Source of the DNA: SIG452 sp045656345
GTDB taxonomy: Bacteria > Bacillota > Clostridia > UMGS1840
Direction: 5' to 3'
Assembly (NCBI GenBank): GCA_045656345.1
Contig: JAZOQZ010000089.1
Coordinates: forward strand, 1-47,136
DNA length: 47,136 nt
The notes under the pieces were generated by a model that worked only from the letters and a program-made list of their open reading frames with translations, was not told the origin of the DNA and did not search any database. Positions 6,309-14,577 of this stretch are shown one piece after another. Position numbers and translations under genes: made by a program. The first letter of the stretch is position 1. Each line of letters opens with the position of its first letter.

Positions 6309-6475
6309 ATTTGCCCCCTTACATCTTCAAACTTATCTATGTACGCCCACGCGTCGTCTAAATCATTAAAGATAATATTATTACAGGGTTTATCCGCCAA
6401 TCCACGACGTTTAACCCATTCAAGACGACCATCGTACACAACACGCCATTGACCATTTATTAGTTTTGGTATCAT
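6305..6475 (-). CDS. 56-residue protein, unknown
   Basis: The ATG at 6475 overlaps the stop of the zinc-ribbon gene (ATGA). The sequence opens MIPKLINGQWRVVYDGRLEW, a small beta-sheet-like start, and ends with an acidic helix (LDDAWAYIDKFEDV). A related opening occurs in the 44-residue gene at 2183-2317. The function is unknown. Confidence 0.55.
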   Translation of the reverse strand: MIPKLINGQWRVVYDGRLEWVKRRGLADKPCNNIIFNDLDDAWAYIDKFEDVRGQI

Positions 6476-6582
6476 CTGTGATCCTTTTTGCTTAATTCAC
6501 CACCGCATTTACGGCAGGTATTTGTTGATTCTAAATATGGACATACATCGCCACAGTTCGGGCAGACTTTTAATTTAAACAT
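6472..6582 (-). CDS. 36-residue zinc-ribbon protein
   Basis: First gene behind promoter P3; the ATG at 6582 follows AAAGGATAGGAA. The peptide is essentially one zinc ribbon, CPNC...CRKCGGEL with an intervening CPYLES. It is likely a nucleic-acid or protein-binding peptide. It overlaps the next gene as ATGA. Confidence 0.6.
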   Translation of the reverse strand: MFKLKVCPNCGDVCPYLESTNTCRKCGGELSKKDHR

Positions 6583-6609
6583 TTCCTATCCTTTTTGTTA
6601 TACACGCAC

Positions 6610-6637
6610 ATTATAAGAAAAAAAAATCAAAAATCAA
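6610..6637 (-). promoter_or_regulatory. Promoter P3 for the accessory operon
   Basis: A -35 TTGATT (6637-6632), a 16-bp T-rich spacer and a -10 TATAAT (6615-6610), read leftward. The leader AACAAAAAGGATAGG follows at 6599-6585. It begins right after the U-tract of the primase terminator. Confidence 0.8.
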
Positions 6638-6640
6638 GAA

Positions 6641-6670
6641 AAAAAATAAAGGGCTGATTTCAGCCCTTTA
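6641..6670 (-). terminator. Intrinsic terminator after the primase gene
   Basis: An 11-bp perfect stem, TAAAGGGCTGA (6647-6657) with its complement (6660-6670), starting at the primase stop codon. On the minus strand it is followed by eight T. It closes the replication operon directly ahead of promoter P3. Confidence 0.85.
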
Positions 6671-8554
6671 TCATTTCACAAACACTCTATGCACTTTACC
6701 GTCAACCCTGCGTGATACAAGGTCAACATTAAGCAATCTTTTAATCTGCTTTGAAAATTCACCCTTGCTTGGCGACTGATGGTTGTTTGCTAAACAGTAT
6801 TCACGATATGATGCATAGACTTCGGTTGTCGTTTTGTTGATGACATCTAAGTCTGGATTCTCTTTCATAAAGCCCACAATCGGATTATTCGTTTCTTCGT
6901 ATTCTGCCAATTCTTTATCAACTTTCTGTGATTGTGAAAATGCTTGATTTTCCAGTACACGTTGCAATCCGTCAATGCCAATCTTGATGAAGTATTCCAT
7001 ATTTTCAGGCTTGCGTAATTCATACTTGATATACGGTCTATAATCTGGATCAGACTTTGTAAATGTCGCATTAAATGGTATAATTACAAGTCTGCGTTGT
7101 ACTGCCCCCGTGCGGTCTTTAATGCGTGGTATGTCGTTTGCCGAAAATAACATCTTAGCATAGTTATTAAATTCAAACGGCGGGCAGTAAATCTTTCGTG
7201 CAGACAATCTGTCACCCGTCACCAGTTTTTTAAATGTTGATGAATCAGGAATAAAGTTGTCGGCAATATCGTCCCCGATGTTTGCCAATTTACCATATAA
7301 TTCAGCGGTCTTGTATTCACTCTTTAATTCGCCCAAATCCAAGGCTGCAATGTTGCAGTCACCCAGCGCATCCTTTACCATATTCAGATACGTGGATTTA
7401 CCGTTAGAACCGCCACCTGTCAACACGAACGCTTTACCCAGTTCATTACGACGATAGAAACAATAGCCTATACACTCTTCTAACAACTTGCGTATTTCCT
7501 GGTCTTGGCACGCTAATTTATTCAACGTGCTATCAACCAATTCAGATTCGGCGTTCGGGTTGTAATTATGTTCAATGCGGTTTGTCATTACCATAGATTC
7601 CGAAAAATCCATAAATTCGCCCGTGTTTGTATCATAGACACCGTTCTTGAATGCTATTAAATTCGCTGGTGACGGCTTGGCGTTTTTCTCTATCATAACA
7701 TTCAGATATTCATATACTTCTGTACGCTTGGCCTTGTTCAAATTCGGTATGTATTTAATCATTTCGTTTTCAATCAGTTCACGCCCGTCAACATAAATCC
7801 CGTCGCGGTATATATGCAAAACGCCGTCTAACTTTATGATATGACTGTGATTTTTTAAGAACGTTGCGAATTTATCAAACAAGAACGTCTTGCCGTCATA
7901 AAATGTCGGCTTGTCAAACGCATCATCACGCATAATGGTGTCAAGTTCTGATTCTGGCAGCGGTTTAGACAAGATATAACGATTTATAACAGTCAATGTT
8001 TCGCGGGCTTCATCAACCGTGAATCCGTTGCTTTGCAGGGTCAATATGTAATTGAATAACTGTTGATTGCGTCCGTCCCCGTCGCCCATACCCAGGAATT
8101 CAACCTTTGATTTTACAGGCAACAGGAACGCAGGCACTTCCTGATAGTCTTCGTCTGGAAATATATCGGACAAGATCTGGCGTTCTTGTCCGTCTTTTTT
8201 CAAAACCGAATATGAATTTTTAGAACCAATTTTAATGTCGGCCGTCAACCCACACGCCAGTTTTACGTGTGTGCCGCATTTATCGATTTTTGTATTTTTG
8301 AATAAAAAGTGCATACCACGGCTAGTTTTATAGATTCTGCAACGCAATTTATTATCTTGGCATATACGATAAAGAATCTCGGATTCTTTATCGTTATCCA
8401 CGTCAATCAAAACAGTTTCTTCATTTAGTACGCCCGCATAACTGTCCAGCGTATATACATCACGATAACTTTTTAATTTATCAACACCCTTGAATTTTTC
8501 AATTGCTGCCTTGCCGTCTGTGACAATGTAGCCTCTAAACAATGCGTATGCCAT
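6671..8554 (-). CDS. D5-type primase-helicase
   Basis: A 627-residue replication protein. The first ~150 residues look like a bifunctional primase/polymerase domain, with an acidic pair in VLIDVDND and KTSRGMHFLFKN. The C-terminal half is a superfamily-3 helicase of the D5 type: Walker A GGGSNGKST (about residue 380), Walker B LANIGDDI, sensor KMLFSANDIPR and an RRLVIIPF arginine motif. It would prime and unwind the phage origin. It is the last gene of the early replication operon, after a family B polymerase, and has AAAGGAAAGGG upstream of its ATG. The length is normal and all helicase motifs are intact. Confidence 0.9.
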   Translation of the reverse strand: MAYALFRGYIVTDGKAAIEKFKGVDKLKSYRDVYTLDSYAGVLNEETVLIDVDNDKESEILYRICQDNKLRCRIYKTSRGMHFLFKNTKIDKCGTHVKLACGLTADIKIGSKNSYSVLKKDGQERQILSDIFPDEDYQEVPAFLLPVKSKVEFLGMGDGDGRNQQLFNYILTLQSNGFTVDEARETLTVINRYILSKPLPESELDTIMRDDAFDKPTFYDGKTFLFDKFATFLKNHSHIIKLDGVLHIYRDGIYVDGRELIENEMIKYIPNLNKAKRTEVYEYLNVMIEKNAKPSPANLIAFKNGVYDTNTGEFMDFSESMVMTNRIEHNYNPNAESELVDSTLNKLACQDQEIRKLLEECIGYCFYRRNELGKAFVLTGGGSNGKSTYLNMVKDALGDCNIAALDLGELKSEYKTAELYGKLANIGDDIADNFIPDSSTFKKLVTGDRLSARKIYCPPFEFNNYAKMLFSANDIPRIKDRTGAVQRRLVIIPFNATFTKSDPDYRPYIKYELRKPENMEYFIKIGIDGLQRVLENQAFSQSQKVDKELAEYEETNNPIVGFMKENPDLDVINKTTTEVYASYREYCLANNHQSPSKGEFSKQIKRLLNVDLVSRRVDGKVHRVFVK

Positions 8555-8611
8555 TTTTCCCTTTCCTTTCTTTTTTGTTAGTTTGCTATAAAAATTTTAA
8601 TTTTCAACCCC

Positions 8612-10285
8612 TTATTGCCCTAAAAACTGCTTGACACGTTTTTTCGCTAAGTCGATATAAAACTGTTTGTCCAATTTATCAGGTATTTTCAATGAGTTAA
8701 CATCACCGTTCACTATAAATACGTTCGTTGATAACTCAGGAAATTTTTCTGGTCGTCCTTTTTTAACCTTGAATATGCCCCTGTCTGAAAACGAATTTGA
8801 CGCAAACACTCTGAACGTCTTGCCCGTCAACATTTTGCACCCGTGAACAGCGTGGTCATAATTACCCGTCACTTTAACTATCTGCTGGAATTTTTTCAAG
8901 TCGTGACAATTATTCACGGTTTGTTCAACTGGTATGTTTCGCACAAAGTAATTGACAACCGCTTCATTAACAATCGGCAAGTTATAATCAAGGTCATTTA
9001 ATTTTTTAACATACGCACCCTTGGACTTATAATTGCCGTGCTTGTCTATCAAAATATAATTGTTTACGTCGCGCTGAATCACTTTTGTAAATTCATCAAA
9101 TTCAAGAACCATACCTGTCCGATGTTCCCACTCGTGACAGATGCGTTCAATGTGTTCACGGTTGCCACGCAATTTAATTAAAATACCGTCTGTATTCGCT
9201 TGAATCAGATCACAATAATCTTCTAGTTTTTCAATTAAATCTAACAGCAACAATTGCCCACCCACACAGACATTGTTTGCTTGGCGTGGGTCGTATAGAT
9301 TATTGTGTTTATCTTTCATCGCACCATACGTTGAATTTAGAACAATCTTATATGGTTGTTGCTCTTTCTTTTTGCCTTCACGCTTTAATTTCAAGCGGGT
9401 TTCATATATCTGTTTGAATTTATCGCCTGATGTACAGTTGCGGCTTTCCCACCCATAACGCAACATTAAACTTGGGTAATAACTGGCCACGTCTATGTTC
9501 AAAAATTCGCCTGTTGATTTATAGTTATTTCGTGCTGCGTGCAATCCACCCCAAGCAAATATGTGTGGTACACCTGCAATATTGATTTCTAAACTTTTAT
9601 CATAACTTCTATTGTTGTCGTACCAGCGTTTAACATGTTGATATTTGTTTAATCGTAAAGTGTTTGGATATTCAATATCAAACTCGTCATCACGGCGTTG
9701 ACGTTTCGCCCCCAGGATTTCGGCCGACAACTGGGCTTTCGTTTTACTTATCATATTCAACGGCAGATTGAACGTTTTTATCAACGCAGTGTGTGCGTCA
9801 AACTCTTCTTTTTGCTTCAAAAATACTTTAATTGTAGACAGCACATCATTTCTGCAATAGTCTAATGTTTCTGCGATTTCCGCAGGTGTTAATTTGCGGA
9901 CAAGGTTGAAATCAACCTTGGACTCCCGAATATCATCGCCCATAAATCCCTGTAATGTTTTTAACCCGTGGAATCCAACCATACAATCGTAAATATTTAT
10001 ATTGATGTTTCTAAATAAATCCGAATACTGCCAGCCCATTTTATCCTTGACAATAATCCAGTCCGACACGTCTTTTGGATTGAACCCTAACAATAAGCCT
10101 TTCAAAATATACTGGTCATACTGGCGGACGTTGAATCCTGCAAAAATATCATTTTTGTGTTCTTCATAGAATTTTTTTAATGCTGGCACATCGTCCACAA
10201 AAACTTTTTCTGAACGGTCAAACGGGTTTATAAACACCGCCACCCAGTTTTCTTTAAAAACTTCCACATCAAAAAACCACAACAT
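8612..10285 (-). CDS. Family B DNA polymerase (with 3'-5' exonuclease)
   Basis: A 557-residue polymerase. Exonuclease motifs are present: FFDVEVF (Exo I, residues 4-10), GFNVRQYD (Exo II, about 50) and YCRNDV (Exo III, about 143). Polymerase motifs follow: A, NIDVASYYPSL (about 270); B, KIVLNSTYG (about 318); and C, QANTDGIL (about 365, an NTDG variant of the usual DTD). It is small for family B but has every active-site motif, so it is probably the phage replicative polymerase. It lies between a DUF669 protein and the primase-helicase in one operon. A GC hairpin precedes it. Confidence 0.9.
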   Translation of the reverse strand: MLWFFDVEVFKENWVAVFINPFDRSEKVFVDDVPALKKFYEEHKNDIFAGFNVRQYDQYILKGLLLGFNPKDVSDWIIVKDKMGWQYSDLFRNININIYDCMVGFHGLKTLQGFMGDDIRESKVDFNLVRKLTPAEIAETLDYCRNDVLSTIKVFLKQKEEFDAHTALIKTFNLPLNMISKTKAQLSAEILGAKRQRRDDEFDIEYPNTLRLNKYQHVKRWYDNNRSYDKSLEINIAGVPHIFAWGGLHAARNNYKSTGEFLNIDVASYYPSLMLRYGWESRNCTSGDKFKQIYETRLKLKREGKKKEQQPYKIVLNSTYGAMKDKHNNLYDPRQANNVCVGGQLLLLDLIEKLEDYCDLIQANTDGILIKLRGNREHIERICHEWEHRTGMVLEFDEFTKVIQRDVNNYILIDKHGNYKSKGAYVKKLNDLDYNLPIVNEAVVNYFVRNIPVEQTVNNCHDLKKFQQIVKVTGNYDHAVHGCKMLTGKTFRVFASNSFSDRGIFKVKKGRPEKFPELSTNVFIVNGDVNSLKIPDKLDKQFYIDLAKKRVKQFLGQ

Positions 10286-10313
10286 AATTAAATCTCTCTC
10301 TTTCGTACATATT

Positions 10314-10339
10314 AAAAGGGCGGCAGAACTCCACCGCCC
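10314..10339 (-). terminator. Hairpin between the ssDNA-binding gene and the polymerase gene
   Basis: A 6-bp GC stem, GGGCGG (10318-10323) with CCGCCC (10334-10339), followed on the minus strand by TTTT. The short T-run suggests partial termination (attenuation) in mid-operon, which would lower polymerase expression relative to the DUF669 protein. Confidence 0.5.
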
Positions 10340-10353
10340 CAGGACACACGATA

Positions 10354-10818
10354 TTAAAATGGTGTCGCTTCAAATACTTCAAAAATCTTGAATTCTTTGA
10401 AGCCTTTCGCATTTTCTGAATAATCCAATGCGAATTCTAGCTTTGCTTCGGTAATTTCATCAAATACGTCTTTAATCAACTGGGCGTATTGTCCGTACGA
10501 AACAAATTTAACTTCTTGCTTAGTCTTTAAACTACGCATAAATTCGTTGACAATGTGAATCTGGAACGCTCGTGTGATTACCTGATTCATAAAGATAACC
10601 TGTTTTTCACATTCACCTTTGATGATACGGAACCAGCAAGAGAACATCGGGTCGCCTGCGTTGCTCTTTTTTAATTCCATTCTTTCAATTTTAACTTCAT
10701 ATTTACCAACAGGTGCGTCACGACGTTCGGCTTGTGCGCCACTTTCTGCCTTTGCAATGTCTGCTAAAAAGTCATCAGTTAAAAATGCGTTGTCAAAATC
10801 GTTAAAGATGTCGTTCAT
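10354..10818 (-). CDS. DUF669 protein, probable ssDNA-binding protein
   Basis: A 154-residue protein with the DUF669 pattern PVGKYEVKIERMELKKSNAGDPMFSCWFRIIKGE ... VIFMNQVITRAFQIHIVNEF. DUF669 proteins occur in phage replication modules and are thought to be single-stranded DNA-binding proteins that work with Sak4-type recombinases. Here it directly follows a Sak4-like ATPase, which fits. The acidic N-terminus (NDIFNDFDNAFLTDDF) is unusual, since most ssDNA-binding proteins carry their acidic tail at the C-terminus. Confidence 0.8.
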   Translation of the reverse strand: MNDIFNDFDNAFLTDDFLADIAKAESGAQAERRDAPVGKYEVKIERMELKKSNAGDPMFSCWFRIIKGECEKQVIFMNQVITRAFQIHIVNEFMRSLKTKQEVKFVSYGQYAQLIKDVFDEITEAKLEFALDYSENAKGFKEFKIFEVFEATPF

Positions 10819-10835
10819 TGTTTTTCTCCTTTGTG

Positions 10836-12344
10836 TTAGATTCTGCTTGCTGTTGTTTTACTATCATTTGAATAAATTTCAAGGAATTTGTTGTAATCCA
10901 GTGGGATTTCTTGTCCCTTGATGTTCAATCGGCCACCACCAAATACAACGTCATCAGCCTTGAAAGACAAGCGGCGGTCTGCGTCTGAATACGCAATTAC
11001 ACGCCCAACCAAGTCAACCATACCTGCGACCTTATTCGCTAACTTTTCGTTGATGTTTGGTCGGATAGATGTCAACTTATCGCCTGATTTCTTTGTAATG
11101 TCTTTTGATGAATCTTCGTGTGAAATCAAAATGATATTTTCATAGTCCAAATTCATCAGGCGTTTAATCGTACCCAAGAATTCAGTATTAATCATATCGT
11201 AACCCTTACCAAAGCCCGCATCAGATTCGTGTTCAATGCTCATTTTCTGATACATATATTCACGGCAGTATTCACGCAAATCTTCCAGCAAGTCAACCAC
11301 GATTGTTTTGAAAGTATTTTGTTTCTTTTCCAATTCTTCGATTGTTTCCTTGAATACTTCCCATGGCAATGTTTCGTCTTTAATACGCCCGTTCATTTTA
11401 ACAATGCGTTTGATTGAAATTGCTGGTGCAGTAATATTTCCAATATTGCCGTCTGTATTCAAGAACAGCGGGTCTGGGAATTTATCTGCAAATGTTGACT
11501 TGCCAGAAAATGGCCCGCCATATAACCATATTTTCTTTTTTGCCGTTTGGTTGATCGGCTTACGTTTATTTTCAGGTAATGTAATCATATCGTTGTCCTT
11601 TCTTGTTATGATTTCATAATCAATCGCACCGTTTGATTCGCAGAACTTTTGAAATTCGCAGAATCTGCACAGTCCAGATTGACACTTGTTAAAAGTGCTT
11701 GCCATTGTTATTTCTCGGGTTGAATCCAAGAAAGCACGCACTTTATCCTGATTGTACGGAACTCGCACAACCTGAATTTCTAATGTCGCAAGTGTTTCAT
11801 TTAACCGCTTGCGAAACTCGTAAATTGTTTCGGTTTTCTTTTGCCGAATTTTTGTCTTGGGTATAAACAAATAGTACAAATTACCTATTTTCTTCCCAGG
11901 GTTTAACTTTTCAAAATAAAATTTGTATAAATGTAACTGTCCAGAATCCATATATGATTCAATGTTATTTGAATATTTATAATCCCAGATGTCATAGGTA
12001 TCGTTGCCAGTTGGCACAAGGCGGTCAATAAACCCTATGAATTTCAAATCGTCCAGTTTTTCTTCACACTTGCCGTCTGGTAATTTGTCCATAATTTTGG
12101 GGTACAACGATTCAATCTTTGTCCACTCATTTATCTGTTCATCAGACAAAATGTTAAATTGCCCAAAGTAATATTCGCGCGCCGCGTCTATGCCCTGTTC
12201 AATCGCCAAATGAATTGTTGACCCCAGGATTAAAGCATTGTCGGCATCTTGACTTGGTATTGTCTTCATCAAGTCCAAATACCGCAACTTGTATAGGTAT
12301 TGGCAGCGATGAAATGAATCTACACGGGAATATGACCACTTCAT
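10836..12344 (-). CDS. RecB/Cas4-like nuclease fused to a Sak4-like RecA-fold ATPase
   Basis: A 502-residue fusion. Residues 1-252 are a PD-(D/E)XK nuclease: GSTIHLAIE, FIGFIDRL, IWDYKYS, GQLHLYKFY and a Cys cluster, CQSGLCRFCEFQKFC, like the iron-sulfur site of Cas4/AddB. Residues 253-502 are a Sak4-like ATPase: Walker A GGPFSGKST (about 276) and TIVVDLLED as Walker B. Phages usually encode these as two genes. The join contains an in-frame ATG (11588) with AAAGGA about 7 bases upstream, so the 250-residue ATPase may also be made separately. ATGA overlap with the VRR-NUC gene. Likely role: end-processing plus single-strand annealing recombination. Confidence 0.85.
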   Translation of the reverse strand: MKWSYSRVDSFHRCQYLYKLRYLDLMKTIPSQDADNALILGSTIHLAIEQGIDAAREYYFGQFNILSDEQINEWTKIESLYPKIMDKLPDGKCEEKLDDLKFIGFIDRLVPTGNDTYDIWDYKYSNNIESYMDSGQLHLYKFYFEKLNPGKKIGNLYYLFIPKTKIRQKKTETIYEFRKRLNETLATLEIQVVRVPYNQDKVRAFLDSTREITMASTFNKCQSGLCRFCEFQKFCESNGAIDYEIITRKDNDMITLPENKRKPINQTAKKKIWLYGGPFSGKSTFADKFPDPLFLNTDGNIGNITAPAISIKRIVKMNGRIKDETLPWEVFKETIEELEKKQNTFKTIVVDLLEDLREYCREYMYQKMSIEHESDAGFGKGYDMINTEFLGTIKRLMNLDYENIILISHEDSSKDITKKSGDKLTSIRPNINEKLANKVAGMVDLVGRVIAYSDADRRLSFKADDVVFGGGRLNIKGQEIPLDYNKFLEIYSNDSKTTASRI

Positions 12345-12682
12345 TTCTTTAACTCCATTATGTACGCTTTGAATTTTTCAAAGTCTTTTGGATATACTAG
12401 CGTGCCAAAGCCGCCGCTTTTGTTTATTTGTGATATTATGTAAATCTGTAATTCTGACGGTCTGCCTGTTTCGCATTTAATTTCAAATTCTAATGCTCGG
12501 CCTTTCACAACCACCAACAAATCGGGCTTGCCTGCACCAGTCATTGCACTGCCAAGACGCTTTTCATAGTATCCGCAAGGCGCAACTGTCATCTTATTTG
12601 CTGATGTTCCAAGTTTATAAATACCCTGGGATTCAAGCCAACGCTTGATTTGATTTTCAAATTGTTTTTCTGGCTGGGCCAT
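12341..12682 (-). CDS. VRR-NUC domain nuclease
   Basis: A 113-residue protein from the ATG at 12682 (AAAGGAAGAAATTT upstream). It has the VRR-NUC core: KPDLLVVVKGRALEFEIKCETGRPSELQ, where D...E-x-K is the PD-(D/E)XK catalytic triad and Q follows. Members cleave branched DNA, including Holliday junctions. It could resolve recombination intermediates made by the fused nuclease/Sak4 gene, to which it is coupled by an ATGA overlap. Promoter P5 lies immediately upstream. Confidence 0.85.
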   Translation of the reverse strand: MAQPEKQFENQIKRWLESQGIYKLGTSANKMTVAPCGYYEKRLGSAMTGAGKPDLLVVVKGRALEFEIKCETGRPSELQIYIISQINKSGGFGTLVYPKDFEKFKAYIMELKK

Positions 12683-12708
12683 AAATTTCTTCCTTTCTGT
12701 TGTATGAC

Positions 12709-12736
12709 ATAATACAACGATTTTTGCAAAAATCAA
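12709..12736 (-). promoter_or_regulatory. Promoter P5 ahead of the VRR-NUC gene
   Basis: A -35 TTGATT (12736-12731), a 16-bp spacer and a -10 TATTAT (12714-12709), the same plan as P1-P4. It gives the recombination/replication genes a start independent of the repressor-controlled early promoter. Confidence 0.65.
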
Positions 12737-12758
12737 CTAAAAAATTTACTTTTTTTTC

Positions 12759-13992
12759 TTATTCAAACAGTTTCATAGTAAAATCAACACCTTTGTCTAA
12801 TGCATCTTTGATTTTACATTCAACCGAATCTTTTGTTTCCAGTATGTAATAGAAACAAGGCTGTGCCTGTCCGATTCGATGTATGCGTTTTTTGCTTTGC
12901 ATCCATTGTTCACAGGACAACGGTGGTGAATAAAAAATCATTTTGTTCGCTTTTTGCAAATTCAACCCCATCGCACCTGCTGCATAATTCACGAACGTCA
13001 CCGAATTATCGTCATTTTCGTATGCTGTTAAATCTTTTATACTGCCGTTTACAACAGAATACGGACGTGATCCAACCGCTTTAATTAACGTGTCCAGTTC
13101 CTTATTAAAGTTATAAAAAACTATCAATCTATCGTCCGTGGATTCCAGCAAGTCCGCAAATGCGTCAATCTTGTTTTTGTTATAACAAGAACACAGTTGG
13201 CGTTCGTATAACATACGTGTCAATGCTGTATCGCCAATTAAAGTTTCACCGTCTATTTCAACAATCTTGTTGCGTTGGAAACGTTTATATGCACTTATAG
13301 GTTCTACACCAATCTTCACGAACGTCTGTTCTGGCAATTTTAACACGTCTTCCGTTTTAAGGAAATAGAAGCCATATTTTCGTAAAATAAATTTCATTTC
13401 TTCAACATTTTTATAACCGCAAACAATTTTTATTGGGAATGGCGAATTTTTGATTTTGATTTCACGTTGTACGATATAACGGTCATAAAACTCTTTCTTG
13501 CTTATGTTCCACCCAGCAAGCCTGACGATTGTATATAAATTTTCATACTTGCCTTTTGACACAGTCCCAGACAACATAATGATATTTTTAATATCTAGTT
13601 TGAATATTGCTTTTGTGCGTTTGGCAGTCGGATTTGATATAATCGTGCATTCGTCCAGAATTACACTTAGTTCTTTTAACCGCATAAGTTCTGGACGGCG
13701 AAAAATCAAGTCATAATTTATCAAAATCACGCATTTTTTATCTGGTATAACGGCCTTTGATTTTGTATAATCCACGACTTCCCATTCTGGGTAATTATCT
13801 GTTAAATGTCTATGCCACGTATCAATCATTGACTTTTGGCAAACAACCAGCGCATGTTTAAAGTCAAAACATTTCAATTTTTCTGTTGATGTATAGGTTT
13901 TGCTAACCTAAACCCATATCAAAAGCAAATACACAGCGATTGTGCTTATCTAATGCACGCAACGCTTCTGCTTGATGCGGCAATGGGTTCAT
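12759..13992 (-). pseudogene. SNF2-family helicase interrupted in its Walker A motif
   Basis: The gene starts at the ATG at 13992 with a strong AAAGGGGGTGATT site and reads MNPLPHQAEALRAL ... AFDMGLG, then stops at TAG (13905-13903). Removing four bases (13905-13902) restores the frame exactly into KTYTSTEKLKCFDFKHALVV and on to the SNF2 end. So the P-loop DMGLG|KT is split by a 4-base insertion. The rest holds the helicase motifs (VILDECT, MLSGT, FVNYAAGAMGLNLQKA, SKKRIHRIGQ). A fragment starting at the TTG at 13877 would lack the P-loop and be inactive. Causes could be recent mutation, a strain variant or assembly error. Confidence 0.8.
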
Positions 13993-14028
13993 TTTTAATC
14001 ACCCCCTTTATGTGGCATTAAAACAACA

Positions 14029-14190
14029 TTACTCATTCATAAACCTTTCAAACTGTTCTCTATTTATAAAATAACACCAGCGTGAACTTGTTTGAACAGC
14101 CACGCCAAACGGCAGTCTTTGATGTCGTAAGCCAGCCCGTATAAATGATTTAGATACATTCATACGTCTTGCTGCCTCCTCCACTGTCAT
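14029..14190 (-). CDS. Excisionase-like HTH protein
   Basis: A 53-residue DNA-binding protein starting at the ATG at 14190, with an unusual lack of strong spacing to a purine-rich site. The sequence MTVEEAARRMNVSKSFIRAGLRHQRLPFGVAVQTSSRWCYFINREQF is the MerR/excisionase-type winged helix common right after the Cro gene in temperate phages. It could be an excisionase or a regulator. It lies between the Cro-like gene and the SNF2 gene in the early operon. Confidence 0.7.
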   Translation of the reverse strand: MTVEEAARRMNVSKSFIRAGLRHQRLPFGVAVQTSSRWCYFINREQFERFMNE

Positions 14191-14208
14191 CCGCAATTAA
14201 ATCACGTC

Positions 14209-14409
14209 CTAACTTAAAAATATTTCTGCTACTTCTGAATCTGTCAGATTATAGCGTTCTTTGATGACTTTCATTTCTTTGTCTTTGAATGGACTTTTGC
14301 CGTTGACTTTATAGCACAACGCGCGGGTAGTTAACCCCAGATATTCGCTTAATGAAGTCAAGGTGTCGCCATGCAAGACCATTTTCGCCTTTAACAATTT
14401 AATTTGCAT
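14209..14409 (-). CDS. Cro-like HTH regulator
   Basis: A 66-residue XRE-type helix-turn-helix protein (LTSLSEYLGLTTRALCYKVNGKSPFKDKEMKVIKERYNL), first gene of the leftward early operon and divergent from the repressor. Small size, a single domain and this position are the hallmarks of a phage Cro. It would bind the AGTATCT-N5-AGATACT operators in the 14410-14577 gap. AAAGGATAAAACAGT precedes its ATG. Confidence 0.75.
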   Translation of the reverse strand: MQIKLLKAKMVLHGDTLTSLSEYLGLTTRALCYKVNGKSPFKDKEMKVIKERYNLTDSEVAEIFLS

Positions 14410-14456
14410 ACTGTTTTATCCTTTCCGATTTATTAAAAAGATACCAATTGTCAGAA

Positions 14457-14475
14457 AGTATCTTTCTTAGATACT
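14457..14475. promoter_or_regulatory. Operator O1, perfect inverted repeat
   Basis: AGTATCT-TTCTT-AGATACT, a perfect 7-bp inverted repeat with a 5-bp centre, immediately downstream of the early -10, where a bound repressor would block transcription. A single half-site, AGATACC, lies nearby at 14439-14445. Confidence 0.8.
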
Positions 14476-14504
14476 ATACTAAAATAGTGTTTTGAAAAAA
14501 GCAA
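14476..14504 (-). promoter_or_regulatory. Leftward early promoter for the Cro-like operon
   Basis: A -35 TTGCTT (14504-14499), 17-bp spacer and -10 TAGTAT (14481-14476) on the minus strand, with operator O1 covering the start-site region. The elements match sigma-70 loosely, so the exact position is tentative. Confidence 0.5.
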
Positions 14505-14522
14505 CAAAAAAATATCTTTTTT

Positions 14523-14551
14523 TTGCGTTTTCCACGAAAAAAGTATATGAT
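14523..14551 (+). promoter_or_regulatory. Repressor promoter
   Basis: A -35 TTGCGT (14523-14528), 17-bp spacer and -10 TATGAT (14546-14551), reading right toward the repressor. The -10 lies within operator O2, so the repressor or Cro can shut this promoter. Confidence 0.6.
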
Positions 14552-14560
14552 TAAGATACA
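14542..14560. promoter_or_regulatory. Operator O2 on the repressor promoter
   Basis: AGTATAT-GATTA-AGATACA has the same 7-5-7 layout as O1 with two changes from the perfect palindrome. It overlaps the -10 of the repressor promoter, implying autoregulation or Cro control. Confidence 0.65.
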
Positions 14561-14577
14561 GAAAGGGGGTGAAACCT

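Noticed and set aside
13995..14036. 13-codon ORF between the excisionase-like gene and the SNF2 gene
   Set aside because: It overlaps the SNF2 ribosome site and has no site of its own. A translated leader peptide is possible but not supportable.
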